A DNA stretch of 64,000 nucleotides from Labia minor (GCA_963082975.1 OY720347.1:44033155-44097154); one strand, 5' to 3'. Counted from the stretch's first letter, positions 36,346 through 50,601 are shown. The notes: generated by a model from the sequence alone, not told the origin. A program made the numbers and translations.

Positions 36346-37762
36346 ACTTAATTGAAATGAAAAATGTTGTGTAAAATGAATGCGCTTGGCCAGTAACCCA
36401 CTTGCCAGAGGCTCTTGAATGAACAACACGGAGAATTATATAAACTTAAAAATATTAATTTCTGCGGCTCTTGATTAGATATTAATAAAATTTATAGCCT
36501 ATGTTACTATAGAGGTATATAAGAATATTGTGATGTAATTTCATAGAAATCAGTTCAGCCAATTTTGAGTCTATAACATCCTTATTTTCCGGACAGACAG
36601 ACATGAAAAATTCTAGTCACTTTTGGATTCTAGAGGTCATGAAACGCGAAGATATGCAAAAAATTTTAAATTCTGAGCAATATGCAGACAAAAATCTTTT
36701 TTTATATATATAGATCTAATATGTCAAACGGATTGCATCTTGTCGACGATACATTAATGACGCAAAAGAGACGTTTCCTATTCTTACAAATTCATTTTAA
36801 TGGATAAATGGCGATTATTATCGATAAAACAAACGTCATTTTTACTCTTTAAAAGAAAAATCCTGCCTTCAGATCATAAGATGATCCCTTAAAAAGATGT
36901 ACCTAGATGAATAACTTTGGACTAATTCATAATCATCAAACATCTCAAGAAATAAGAAAGTGGTATTGATGGTATTGGAAAACTAAAGTAAGAAAAAATA
37001 AAGATATAAAGATATTTTCAAATTAAAATAGTGTTATAGATATTTTGGGTGAAGCTTCCACCTCAAATGTATAGAAAAATTAAATATTCCAAAAGGATAT
37101 ATGAAGTATAGTAGAAAATTTTTTCAAAATATATTAATAATTTAATAAATAATATAGACCTCAACATCTCAGCATCATCTATCAAAAGAGATCATACCAA
37201 AACGCCAAGAATAAACAAAATAATAACCAAATAGGAATATATATTTTTTATATAAAGCAAGAAAATCAGATTGTAGTAAAACAAAGAAATGAAAATTTTT
37301 ATTTTTTTCTTTAATATATAAAAGAATTATTAATATTGTGTACTGTATATATTATTTATAAAATTTTAAGTTTAGTATATTACTGTTTTTTTTAAATAAA
37401 TAAATTGTAAATATTATATTTATAAAAAAAGGCTGGTGAGTTGGATTGTAAAATTCAGTTTATTAAAGTAAAAATTTGATAATTATCATTTGTTTAGGAT
37501 ATTAAAAAAAAAACAAATAAAATAATTAATAATTATTTATTTAAATAAGACAAGGCTGGGTTTATATTAAAAAGTTATGATAGATTATTTCATAATTAAA
37601 AATATATCTACAATAAGGTTAAAATTATGAAAAATATTTTTAAAATATGAAAAGACTGGAAAGATTAATAAAGAGAGACAATGACAAATAAATAGAGAAA
37701 CTTAACAAAAAGAGGAAAACGATTATATATTGAAAAGATTTTCTTTAAAATCAATAAATATT
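36346..37762. other. Intergenic DNA, repeat-like at its start
   Basis: 36440-36715 has the look of a retroelement 3' end (CAGTTCAGCCAATTTTGAG, GGACAGACAGACATGAAAAA) and ends in a T-rich tract at 36690-36712. The remainder to the importin gene is AT-rich with no gene seen. Confidence 0.4.
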
Positions 37763-40453
37763 TTAAAATGAAAATCCTCCCTCAGGAAGATTACTGGGGT
37801 TAGTTTCAAATTCAAGTTGACCATTGACTTCATTTGGTGCTAAAGTTGAATCAATTTTATTTTCCTGAAAATAAAAAGAAATTCAATTTTAATAAGAAAT
37901 TCACCAAATTCAAAAAACAAAAAAACCAAACAAAATGAATTACGTACATCATTGAAAAAATGATCTATTATAGCATATGCTTTTTGGTATACATGTTCGT
38001 TGTCATGATTTTGCAAATTTTCAAGTTTGTCAACGCCGCCCATTTCTTCAATCATTACAGCTATAGTATCATGTTCGCCTAATTTTTCTGCAGCTTGCAA
38101 AATATTTTGTATACCATCAAGCACGACCATTACAGTTTTCCAATCTTTACTTGCAAGTAAATTAATAAATGGATTAATAATTCCAAAATGAACAAGGGTA
38201 GCTAATTGTGAAACACTACCACCAGAAGTAAAATTGGTAATTGCCCAAGCTGCTTCTTTTTGTGATCTAAAGTCTCCCTAATTAAATATGAATAATATAA
38301 GTTAAATATTGTTTATTTATTAAATTTTAATAATTACTTACAGTATTTAAAACATGAATGAGAGGTTTAATAATTCCAGAATCAACAACTTGTTGAATTT
38401 GTTCTACATTTCCAGCAGTAATATTACTGACAGTCCAAGCTGCTTCTTTTACAATATTATTCCGTTGATGAGTTAATAAATTGGGTAAATGAAATAAAAC
38501 ACCTTCATTAAGTACACATTCAGTCTAGAAAAATAATTAGAAATATTAAAAAAAAAGGTAAAATATTATAGGGGATGATGAAATAGAATGTAATCTACCT
38601 GTTGGTCATTTCCGGTAACAATATTTCCTACAGCTCTAAGAGCAGGTGTTAAAACATTTACATGATCAGTGCTCAAAAGTTCAACCAATCGAGGAACGAC
38701 TCCACTGTCAATAACAGCCTGCGTAACGATTCAAAGAATAGTATAAATGAGTTATTAAAATAATGTATAAATTTTTTTTTTTTTTAATTAAATATCTTTT
38801 TTTAATAATGAAATAAATTTACATTTATAAAAATAAAAAAAAAAAAAAAAAATCAAACTTCACATCTAACAATATTATCATGTATAAAATATTTCAATTT
38901 CATTTTTACCTGAATTTTATCATTGTTGCCATCAGAAATATAAGATAACGCCCAACAAGTGTCTGCTAATAATTCGGGATCTTTATAATGCAAAATTCTT
39001 CCAAGTACAGGAAGACATGGACTAATTAATTCAAATTTAGGTGAAGGATTTTTATTACGGCATAAATTTGAAATTGTCCAGATAACATTTCTAAGAAAAC
39101 CAGGCTAAAAGATATTAAAATAGATTATAGTAAATAGAAATATAATTCTATTAATTAAAAAAAAAAAGATAATTCGAACACAATGTATTTTAATATATAA
39201 ATAAAATAAATTCTTTTAAATATTAATTTTTATATCTAATTTCAATATATCTATATATATATATCTATATAAAGTTACTCTTTTAAATTAATCTCTAAAA
39301 AATATATAATCATAATAGAATTAATCAAACTTATTTTCATCTTTTATACAAATAAAATCCTATCTTTATCAAGTTTAATTCATTTTTCTTTCTTTTTTAA
39401 AAATTGTTGCAATATTTTAGATAAGTGACAGATATAAGAAAAAGACAACACCATTATCTAAAATTCATTAATTTTTAGTATATACCTCAGTATCAGGCTT
39501 TATTAAATCAAGTAATAGTATCATGGCGTTGTGTTCGAGAACCATATCTCTAGTTGCGGACCCATCTCCGGCAATATTACCAAGGGCCCAAATTGCTTGT
39601 TCTGATACTTGTTTGTAAGGAGAAGATAAAAGAGTAACAAGTTTTGGAATGGCACCAGAGTTTATCACAGCTGCAGTTTGATCAGAGGTTCCGGAAGCAA
39701 TATTTGTTAAGGCCCATGCAGCTTCAAATTGAAGTGATGGACTATAATATAAATAAGTATTTAAAACCGGATTTTTATAAAACGATATTAACATTTATTA
39801 ATTACTTTTTAGAGTATGTAAGAAATTCAACACATTTTGGAACAACTCCACATTTAATCATTTCATCAATTGGAGGATTTCTTTCCCTTGATAATGTTTT
39901 TCGAGCTGCTTGAGTGGCATTAAAAATTTCATTTTCATCACTACTGTTCATTCCTAAAAATAGTTAATAAAAATAGAGATCTTGATTTTTAATTTAATTA
40001 TATAAGGATATTTCTTTTCAAAAAGTATTAATATATTATATTCTTAATTAATCTTTTTCAATTTCAAAATTATTTTACATGACTAATAGGATCTTTTTCT
40101 TTAACTTGACAAGCTGCAACAAATAAGAAAATTTAATTATTTATTTACCAACTACTATCTCTTCAACTGAATAATTAATATTTTGAGCATTTGTCTCTTG
40201 TAAAGGAGATGTTGGTTCGTCGCAGGAATTATTGATATTCCTCCGTTTTAGCAATTGGTCCTCCTTTTTAGCTTTTCTTAATTCAACAGTTACATCATGT
40301 CTACGTCTTCTCATTGCCTATAACAGAAAACATTAAGTAAAATTTGATAATTTCAAGTTTTTTTTAAAACTATTATAAATAATTTACCTCTACATCTTTG
40401 CCTTTATTTTTATAAGCGTTAAATCGTGACAAATCATTTTCTTGGGTAGGCAT
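37763..40453 (-). CDS. KPNA2: Importin subunit alpha (KPNA2/Pendulin type)
   Basis: Nine exons on the minus strand: 40388-40453, 40149-40317, 39806-39953, 39486-39741, 38910-39104, 38599-38718, 38342-38524, 37948-38277, 37763-37864; 522 residues. The N-terminus is an importin-beta-binding domain ([20 protein letters not shown], then [16 protein letters not shown]). Armadillo repeats follow with the hallmark W and N residues of the NLS-binding groove: [94 protein letters not shown]. The tail ends [11 protein letters not shown]. The stretch TSPLQE...[16 protein letters not shown] favours the KPNA2 (alpha-1) clade. It carries classical-NLS cargo into the nucleus with importin beta. It shares a 664-bp head-to-head region with NUF2. 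Confidence 0.95.
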
Positions 40454-41117
40454 GATGAATGCTATGAAATAAATTTGATTGAAATAAATTATATATTTAT
40501 TATAAATTAATGTTTTAAATTTAAAATAAATGAAAAAGTTATTTTCAGGATTACTTGCTTTTGATATAATAATTTATAAAAATCTATGAAAAATGTTATA
40601 AATAGTTAAAGCAAAATATAATTTTAAAGTTATTGAATATGTTATTGAACCTTGGAGAAGGAAAATTGAATTGAAATAATTTGGTGGTAGCAACCGCGAA
40701 CAAGGATAATTGGCCTTTCTTATAAAATCTCTTGCCATTGGATATTTTAAAAAACGGTTAATTTAATCTAACCAATCACCGTTACGAACTAAAACGACCA
40801 TTCTGATTCGTTCATTTTAAATTGTGAGATCAGTTGCTCGAATCTTCTTCACTTTTGAATTTTTTTTGAACAGAAAACTGTTTATTTATTGACATCTTGT
40901 TATAATTCACAATTTTTTTAATTAAAATATAAGGTAAAGTTTTAATATTATTTATTTTTATATTTACAGCTATTCTTTTATTTATAAGTGATTTATAAAT
41001 ATGAAATCTTTCTTTTCATATATTTTATTTAGATATTTGCGATTATCTAGAATTTAGTTGAATTATTATTATTATTTGTTATACATATATTAAAGAAAAC
41101 CTATTATTTCAGAAAGC
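40454..41117. promoter_or_regulatory. Bidirectional promoter region, KPNA2/NUF2
   Basis: Between the two start codons are three CCAAT boxes at 40709-40713 and 40737-40741 (minus) and 40772-40776 (plus), spaced 28 and 35 bp, the arrangement typical of NF-Y-driven G2/M promoters. AACGG motifs lie at 40753 and, inverted, 40779; TTTGAA (CHR-like) occurs at 40854 and 40866. No TATA box is evident. The NUF2 ATG is preceded by TTATTTCAG at 41104-41112, so NUF2 has a spliced 5' UTR. Function is inferred from motifs. Confidence 0.5.
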
Positions 41118-42947
41118 ATGGCTAATTTAGTACCATCTGAAAAGGATTTATTAAATAGTATAAATCTAAAAATGCCAGATATTACTATAACTATTCAAGA
41201 TCTAAAAAAACCCACATCAGAATTTGTTATTGATTATTTTAGAAGAGTATTAGAAGAATTTGCTCCTCAAGAAATAAATCTTAATCATATTCCATTTTTA
41301 CATCTAAGAGAATTTTGTCCTAATTCACCAACTATAAATTTATATTTTGCACTTGATTATATTTATAAAAAGCTTTTTGTTGATAATTTTTCACTTAAAG
41401 ATTTAATAGAACCAAGTAATTACAATATTCATTATTTTATTTATTTTATATTTTTAGTTAATTAATGTTTTAATATATATATATATTGTTTTATTTAGAC
41501 TATAAAAGAACTTTAACATTAATTCATAGTTTTGACAACTTTCATAATTATGCCAATGTTGCTATGGATGATGTTAATGAAATAGTTAAAGAACATCAGT
41601 CATTGGAAGAAAAATCAAAAGATTTAGAAAATTATATTGAACATTATAAAACAAATAACAACCAAAACATTTCTTATAAAGCTCAACTTCAGAATCAATC
41701 TAAAGAGGTAATTATTATCTTATTAATATGAAAGTCACGGACGATTTAAATATGTCAAATTTCATCCACATGATTCATGTTTCTCTTTTTACCGACCGAC
41801 GATAGTAAGGGAGGTATTGTTTTAGTTTAGCACTTGGTATTCTTAGGCAATTTTTATAAACTTGATATTTTTTTTTACTAGATAGTTGAATAGCTCGATA
41901 TTCATTTGAAAATTAACAGAGATTTTTTATTCTGTTTATATAAATATTTATCTTTCAAATAACATATACAATAATTATTTTCATTGATTTTGTTTTTATT
42001 TAAGATTTCTCAAAAAAAATCTGAAGCCTCAATAAAAATAAAACAGTTACTTAAAGAGAAAGAAACTTTAAAAAAACTTCAAGAAAACAGATCTAAAAAT
42101 ATAGATAATTTAAATGAATTAAAAAAATTACATGAGGTATTTATTATAAATTAGTTTTAATAAATATATATATATTAATTTAATGAATTAAACTTCTCTT
42201 AGCAAATGGTTCATAAAAACAACGATTTGAAGAAGAAAATAATGCCTAAGAAATCTGAAATTGAATCAAATTTATCTGAATTAAAACGTGAATATGATGA
42301 GATTAATCAACGTACCAAAGAATCACTAACTATTTTACAAAAAGAAAAAGAAACAATAAATGAAAACAATTTAAATCTTTATCAAAGATTTAAAACAAAT
42401 ACAGAAATATATTTGGAAAATTTGTAAGACTTTTGCTATAAATATAATCTTTTAATTATTAATATATAAATATCTATTATTTTCACAGAAAAGCCGATTT
42501 ATCAATCAAACAAGATTATAGTAATTTTAATTCAAGTATCATACAAACAGAAATTATTTCTTTGGAAAAAGAAAATAATTTTTTTCAAGAAGAAATGGAT
42601 GCATTTAAAACTCAGATGTCTAAAAAAAATAGATCACTTATTGAATATTTTAAAGATGTTGTAATGACAGCTAAACACTCTGAAAGCGATTTAGAGGAAC
42701 TAAACAAAAAAGAACAAAATATTAATATTGCATTACATAAAAAAAATTATAATATATTATATTCTGAAGTAAAAAATAAATCCGATATATTAAAAAGAAA
42801 ATGGGATTCTATTTTAAAAGAGGTATTAATATATTATTTTTCATGATTTTTTCTCTTATTTTTATAATTTCATTTTATTTTTAGGAAAAACAAAATTCCT
42901 TGATATTTCAAAATGTCTTAATTGATTTAGAAAAATATTTGGAATAA
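41118..42947 (+). CDS. NUF2: Kinetochore protein NUF2
   Basis: Six exons: 41118-41415, 41499-41707, 42005-42136, 42203-42423, 42489-42822, 42885-42947; 418 residues. Residues 1-130 look like the calponin-homology head of NUF2: KKPTSEFVIDYFRRVLEEF, then NLYFALDYIYKKLFV, FSLKDLIEP, and NYKRTLTLIHSFDNFHNYA, corresponding to the family's PKRT...L..INF..FRE segment. Residues 140-415 are almost continuous charged coiled coil (K/E/N-rich, heptads). NUF2 pairs with NDC80 and the dimer binds microtubules at kinetochores as part of the NDC80 complex. Slightly shorter than the roughly 450-460 residues common in the family, and divergent, so the name rests on the head domain order and length. Intron 2 contains a repeat-E end (41790-41825). 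Confidence 0.78.
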
Positions 42948-43545
42948 TTTAATTTTAAATATATTCATTTGAAATTTTATATGCATTAATGATGGATTTA
43001 ATATAATGTATATAAATGTACAAAGTATATCTTGTACAACTGGGGGAATTTCTTTAGTAAAACGAAATAGTAACGCACCATTTCGCAAAACAGTTGGAAG
43101 GCTCTTTATCGCCAAGTCGGCTTCAATTCAATTTGATAGTTAATCAAAGTAAAAATCAGCGCTTCCAATGATTAGACGGTATGGCCATCATTTGAAAGTT
43201 GATAGTTTTATTTTTACCCTCCTCCTGAGATGTATATATATATTTATAGATTATTTATTACCAACTTATAAAAATAAATATAATTTTATGTAACAAATAA
43301 ATTTTTGAAACTTTATTTTTATTTTTCATCTTTCTTTATATTCACTATTTTAAAACCTATTTATAAAATGTTAATTGCTGTGATTAAAGATTTATTTTTT
43401 TTGTCAAAATGTTTTTTTCTCCTTTTTCTACTTATTCCTTTGATCCTAGATTTCTTAACATTTACATTATTTATTTATGTATAATACAATAATTTATTTC
43501 ATTATGATGTAATCAAATATTTTATGTGATATTTATACAATAAAG
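42948..43545. promoter_or_regulatory. NUF2-CLYBL intergenic region
   Basis: 598 bp. 43080-43200 is GC-richer, with a CCAAT box at 43167-43171, and may be the CLYBL promoter. Nothing else recognised. Confidence 0.3.
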
Positions 43546-46080
43546 ATGAGGCTGGGAAATCGTTTGACCTCAATTAAATTATTAATTAAATTGTCATTTA
43601 AAAATCAAAATATATTTTATACAGCGGTAATTTTGATAATTTACCTTTATTTAAATATGAAATTAGAATTTTATTAGAAAAATATAAAAATTAAATAAAT
43701 GAACAAAAACTATAGGATTAATGATTTACAAATTTAAACTTATTAAACTAGAATCGGCACTACACAGCCCGCCGAGCTCTCTTATATGTTCCTGGAGATG
43801 ATAATAGAAAACTTCAAAAAGCTCTTTCTTTACAAGTTGATTGTATTGGAATGGATTGTGAGGATGGGGTCGCCTTAAATAGAAAGGTTATAATTTCATT
43901 AAGTGTCACTATTCGGAAACATTTTATAATTTTTAAATCTTCATTTTTATAAACAGTTCGAGATTTACATAAATATATGTTAATATTTTTTTAGGACATA
44001 GCAAGAAAAACTATATTTAGTCTTTTAGATTGTTTAGAGGTTTCTCAAACCCAACCTGAATGGGCGATACGAGTAAATTCAGTTGAAAGTGGAATATGTA
44101 AATCTGATCTTGAAACTTTACTTTCGGCAAAGTCATTACCACCAACAATTCTCTTGCCAAAAGTAGACAAACCAGAACATCTTCATTGGGTATATATCGA
44201 TATAAGTAATAGTGACAACAATAATATTTATTTATCTTCATATAAATCTTTGTAGTTTGGAGAAGAATTACAAAAACATGTTTCTAAACGAGAACCTAAT
44301 ATTAAAATAAATTTAGTCATTTTTATAGAGTCGGCTCAAGCTATTATGGATCTTCCAAAAATATGTAAGACCGCAGAAGAATTATCTTTAAAATATCCTT
44401 TTGTACCGGTTGCATTGTTATTTGGAAGTGATGATCTTTTAGCTAGCTTAGGTAATATCTCATATTTTAATTTTTTATATATTTTAAGAAATGTAAACTC
44501 AAAAAAATTGAAGAATGAAAAAAATTAAAATAATTAAGTTTTTATAAATAATAACTAAATCATTTCGTTATTTTCTGCACAATTCTTATAAATTATTTCT
44601 TAGGGGCTTCCCGATCTTCGGATGCTAGTGAAATCATGTATGCAAGACAGAGATTAGTTTTGATTGCAAAAGCATTTAAGTGGCAAGCCATAGATATGGT
44701 TTATATTCAATATAAAGGTAATTTTCTTATTAATTCATTTGGTACATCCAATTCTTATTTATTTTGAAATAAAATTTTTAAGATTTAAAAGGATTAAAAG
44801 AACAATGTAAGATCGGTGCAAGGCTTGGTTATACTGGAAAACAAATAATCCACCCTGATCAAGTTCCAGTAGTTCAACAAGCCTTCTTACCTTCAAAAGA
44901 AATGATACAATGGGCTGAAGGAGTTATAAATTCATTTAACGAACATCAAAAGAAAGGAAAAGTAAATATGTTTTTTATTATAACAATAAAGGGTCATGAA
45001 CTTTTAAAAACTATTCTATTTTTATAGTATGAAAAGACTTTATTAACCTACTCGTATTTTTCTCAATTATAATTTATTAATTAGTAGAAATAGATCTCTA
45101 GTCTTCTATATAACGTAATTAGATATATAAAACAATATTAGAACACAAAATTTATGCAAATATATTATTTACAACATTTAAGAAATATAATAAAAAATTT
45201 AAAATTTAATGTGTATACAAAGATACTTCGATCGGTATGTCTTGAAAATTTTTCTATAGAAATATGTTCGTTTTCAATTTTATTAGAAAATTCTTTTAGT
45301 ATTACTATTTGTGTGATAATTTTAAATAATTATTTCTATGTAAATAAAATTGATGATTATTCATTAGGAAATATTAACTAATTGATACAATTACGTGTGC
45401 GTATAAAAAATTAGCAAAAATAAATGTTGATTTTAAGACCAGAGTAGGATACCAGGGTATTTAATTATTTTCTTCAACACATGTTGCTAAATGTAAAAAA
45501 AATAATAGATATATTAAAAACAATTTAAGAAAACACATGATTTATTTAAATATATAGAAGTTACAACAAATATAATTATTATCTTTACACCTCAATATCA
45601 ATATATTCATAATATTTGCACACACACATATACTTATATATATATATTGTTGAGATTAGAATTGACTTTTTAGTTAAATATTGTCATTTAAATTTAACAA
45701 TAAAAAGTATAAATATATGCAGAGTTTACAGAATCAGTTTTCTAGCAATATTAGTTACTTACTCTTCCTTACAGCATCAGATAGAGACAATTTAATCATA
45801 TGAAATGTACCTTCGTGACAAAGTCATTGTAATGTAAACTCGACTTCAAATAGAACATCATGTACCAAATCTAATAAAATGAGGTTTATAAAATATTAGC
45901 ATATTTAATTATAATTAATATCATTCATTTAAATATCAATAATTTGATATAAAAAAATATAAATTAATAATTGTTTAATATAAATTATTTTAGGGGGCGT
46001 TTGTTTATAAAGGAAGTATGATTGATATGCCTCTACTTAAACAAGCTCAAAACATTATTGCTCTAGCAAAATCAGCCTAG
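43546..46080 (+). CDS. CLYBL: Citramalyl-CoA lyase, mitochondrial (CLYBL)
   Basis: Seven exons: 43546-43626, 43752-43886, 43995-44189, 44256-44451, 44604-44717, 44783-44961, 45994-46080; 328 residues (human about 340). Exon 1 encodes a basic presequence without acidic residues (MRLGNRLTSIKLLIKLSF), expected for mitochondrial import. The rest is an HpcH/HpaI-type TIM barrel: RRALLYVPGDDNRK, the acidic metal-site motif GMDCEDGVALNRK (about 60-72), IRVNSVESG, LPKVDKP, FGSDDLLASLGASRSSDA, MYARQRLVLIAKAF, GYTGKQIIHPDQVP and the family-specific end GSMIDMPLLKQAQN. CLYBL splits citramalyl-CoA into acetyl-CoA and pyruvate, clearing itaconate-derived CoA esters that harm vitamin B12 enzymes. The start was chosen because the presequence joins exon 2 in frame. 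The acceptor of exon 2 (AAACTAG) has a poor pyrimidine tract. Confidence 0.93.
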
Positions 46081-48567
46081 TTAAACATCGAGAACAACAT
46101 TAAGACCATCAATAATCCTTTCTTCATCACCATTAATTGATAATAACGATGTTTTATCATCATTAATATAAATTATTTGTATAAAGAAATAAACACACAT
46201 AATATAAAAAATGAATGTTTTTTTCTTGTAAATATTAATAAATTAGGAATTTTTAATTTAATTTTAAAGCATTGACTAGAAGATATTATACCAATCATAT
46301 TTTAATACTTATAAAAAATATATCATTTTTATAATTTAATATGTATAATTCTTATAAAATAATCTAGAAAATAAAATAAAACTTTTACTTAGTTAAAGAA
46401 AAAAAAGCTCAATTCTTTTTTTCATATTATTTATTATATATCATTCGGTAATTAAAATAAAAATATACTATATATTAATAATAAATATATATATATATAT
46501 ATTAATATAAATTAAACTTTTTATCTAAATCTTTAAAAAATTGTAAGAATTGATATAAAAAGTATTTTAAAATAAATTTTAAATTATAGTATATTTGGAA
46601 GTTCACAGAGATCTAGATAAGTCAGTTTAGTAAACTTTTTTTAAATCCATCAAACCAATACCATTTTCAATTGATTAAGTAAATAAATTAAATTAACTAA
46701 TTATTCTCTGTGTAAATCCATTTATTATATTTGAATTTTTATTTTTCTTGATTTATTAAAATTAAGGGGTCCTAATTCATTCAATAGTGTAGGAACGAGT
46801 TATTTTTCACTAATTTAAATATGTTAATTAATAGTTGCATTTTCAATAATAATTATATTTTAAGAATTATTTTTAATACAGTAAATTTCGCTATAACATT
46901 TATGATTTAAAAAAAATTAATGTTGTAAAAAAAATTAATTGACTGTCTCATCTTAATATTTCGAAATTAATCCATTAGTCCTTAAAAGTTTTTCATAATT
47001 ATTCAAAAATTATGGAACATGTTTTACTTTGAATATATACATAATTAATAACAAATATATATATAATCTGATTTCAATTTTTTGTTTTTTCGTTATTAAA
47101 ATATAAAGACCTCAAACTTGTGAAGATGAAATATTTAATTTATATTTAAAACTTAAAATAAATATTCTTATAATAAATTATTAATATTTATAATACAAAA
47201 TATATGTATATATAATAAATTTAATTTTATGTTTTATATCGTTCTTAAAAAACTCAGTTTGTAAATTGACTTTCAAATGAAACAGAAACATACACAATAT
47301 ATATTGTGGTTGTTATAAAAAAATCATTCAATATATTAAAAATATTTAATCATTTTAAATTATGATTAATAAAATTAATGTTAACAATTGAACAGTTGCA
47401 ATTACAAAAATATAAATATCTAATAAAATATATTTTTATAAGAAAAGAAAAATAATTTATATCTTGTACAAAAATATATTTTCAGGTAAATTAATAAATT
47501 ATTATCAATACATTAGTAACTTTTACAAATTTTCCTGCCATAACTTGCAACACTTTCAATTTATTATATAACAGTAAGGCACAACAATACATTTAATTGA
47601 CATCGACACATGGAAGGATTAAAATGTTTTGTTGAATTCTTGGTTTTTTTACTAACATTGATAGGAAATAAGTGATCATTAATGATCAGGAAGACACAAC
47701 AATGAGTTCACTTGAACTAGAAATGTGGATTATTTTTTAGTACATTATCTATTACAATGGACATCCTAAATATTTTAAACTTTTCAAGAGCGCTGCTTAT
47801 GCATAATATATAGAAAAGTATTGCGATCATGATAAAAAATTCACTGAGAGAAATTTCCATTTATTTACGGTATAGGGATCTCTACAATGACAGTATGCGA
47901 TTTATAGTTTAAACCGATTTTTCAATTGAATTGAAATTTTGTATTTAAGTTATATTTTACCAAACTTTAGGTATAATTTTACTTCTTCTTTAACAGATAA
48001 TGATAAAAACTATTTAAAACTTTGTAAAAAAATGAATTATATCTTTAATATTAATTGAGTTATTAATGATTTTACTTGATTAGTCAAAGAAACTTCAATG
48101 GAATTAAAAGTTATCAACAATCATAGATATATTGAGATATTATTTAATTTTTAAAAAAATAATCTATTGGGAGGGTGTTCCGCGCATATGAATTAATTTA
48201 TTATCTTAAACAATTGAATATAACATTTTAAGTAACGAATAGCCGCGGTAATAATGTTTAATTAATTAAAATATTTAAAAAATTTTTATATATTTTATTT
48301 AAAATTGATAGAAATAGAAAATTTAAAATTTCGTTTATATGTATATACGTATTTATTTCTATTTTTTCATAATTTATTGAAATTTTTTAAATGAACCTTC
48401 AAAAAATATTGAAGTCGTTTTTATTATAGAAAATATAGAGCTGCTTTAGATTAGAATATCAAAATATTTTTTCTATAATAATATATAAATAAAAAATAAA
48501 CACAAAAAACGTGTAAAGAGAAATAAATTTAAATTCTTTAAATGATAAATGCAATTTTCATAAAGAT
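46081..48567. other. Intergenic, no gene seen
   Basis: About 2.5 kb between the CLYBL stop and the SFT2 stop. Extremely AT-rich, with TA microsatellites at 46484-46502 and 47056-47064. No coding frame, repeat copy or RNA gene recognised. Confidence 0.5.
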
Positions 48568-49658
<1,091 letters not shown>

Positions 49659-49911
49659 CATTAAAACAAATAATTAATGTATATATACTAGTTATTTAAT
49701 GTAAATGCTTTAGTAAAAATACATTTGTAAAATGAAACTATCAAGAAATAATTAGAATAAAATCAACAAGTGATAAGACTAAAGCGGCCAAAGAAAAACG
49801 TATTCAATAATGTCAAATTAGTTTCATTAATGGTCGTAAGATGTCGGTAAATCTAAATGAATACTAGATACTATTAGTGATCATTTTTAAAAAATATAAT
49901 TCTTTTTTAAA
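49659..49911. promoter_or_regulatory. Head-to-head promoter region, SFT2 / V-ATPase E
   Basis: 253 bp separate the two divergent start codons. The part 49775-49850 (AAAGCGGCCAAAG, GTCGTAAGATGTCGG) is GC-richer. No recognised core element. A shared bidirectional promoter is inferred from the spacing alone. Confidence 0.35.
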
Positions 49912-50586
49912 ATGTTTAGCGAAAAACAGGCACTTGAACAAATTAATAAGATGGTTTTATTTATAGAACAAGAGGCTAATGAAAAAATTGAAGAAATCGA
50001 TGCCAGGGCAGAAGAAGAATATAATATTATCAAGGGTCGTGAAATTCAAAAAGGAAGAATTGAACTTATGAAATATTTTTCTAAAATGGAAACAAGGGTG
50101 AAAGTAAGAAAAAATATTCTTATATCAAGATTAATATTTCAAAAGAGAATTACGTTTTTAGAAGCATGTGATAATGAAATTAATGATATTATTAAAAAAT
50201 GTATTCTTATATTTAATAGGGTAAATTACTTAAGCGATAAATATAGGGAAATTATGCGTTTACTTATTATTCAAGGTTTATGTAAAATGTTGGAAAAGGT
50301 TATTTTTGTAAGAGTACTTGAAAGAGACAAAAATATAGTTTTGGATTTATTTTTTGAAATCATTTCTCAATATAAACAAGCAACTTCTCAAGATTGTAAA
50401 TTATATTTAGATTCATCTTATTTGCTTCCCAATATGAGTGGAGGCGTGATTTTATTAAATTTCAATAAAAGTATTATCGTTGATAATACATTGGAAACAA
50501 GATTAAATTATATTATGATACAAGTTATTCCAGAAGTAAAAAAAATATTATTTGGAAAAAATAAAAATAGGAAATATTTTATTTAA
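49912..50586 (+). CDS. V-type proton ATPase subunit E, intronless and divergent
   Basis: A single uninterrupted frame of 224 residues, full length for the family (about 226). The start matches the family closely: INKMVLFIEQEANEKIEEID then ARAEEEYNIIKGREIQKGR. Further marks are the coiled-coil stretch to about residue 85, IIQGLCKMLEKVIFVRVLERD, SYLLPNMSGGVILLN, the C-terminal NTLETRLNYI and the end FGKNKNRKYFI (usually FGANxNRKFxD). Subunit E forms the peripheral stalk, with G, that links V1 to Vo. The middle is clearly more diverged than usual for so conserved a protein (ARDD is ACDNEI here). Having no intron in a window where every other well-supported gene has several suggests a retrocopy. 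The frame is intact, so it is probably functional, perhaps tissue-restricted. Its stop lies 15 bp from that of ASH2L on the other strand. Confidence 0.9.
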   Translation: MFSEKQALEQINKMVLFIEQEANEKIEEIDARAEEEYNIIKGREIQKGRIELMKYFSKMETRVKVRKNILISRLIFQKRITFLEACDNEINDIIKKCILIFNRVNYLSDKYREIMRLLIIQGLCKMLEKVIFVRVLERDKNIVLDLFFEIISQYKQATSQDCKLYLDSSYLLPNMSGGVILLNFNKSIIVDNTLETRLNYIMIQVIPEVKKILFGKNKNRKYFI

Positions 50587-50601
50587 TATTTCATTATTCT
50601 T

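Noticed and set aside
39644..39913. Plus-strand frame of 89 codons
   Set aside because: Shadow of importin alpha exons 3-4 on the other strand.
45154..45381. 75-codon frame in CLYBL intron 6
   Set aside because: Composition (Ile, Asn, Tyr, Phe) is that of random AT-rich DNA and there is no splice or start context.
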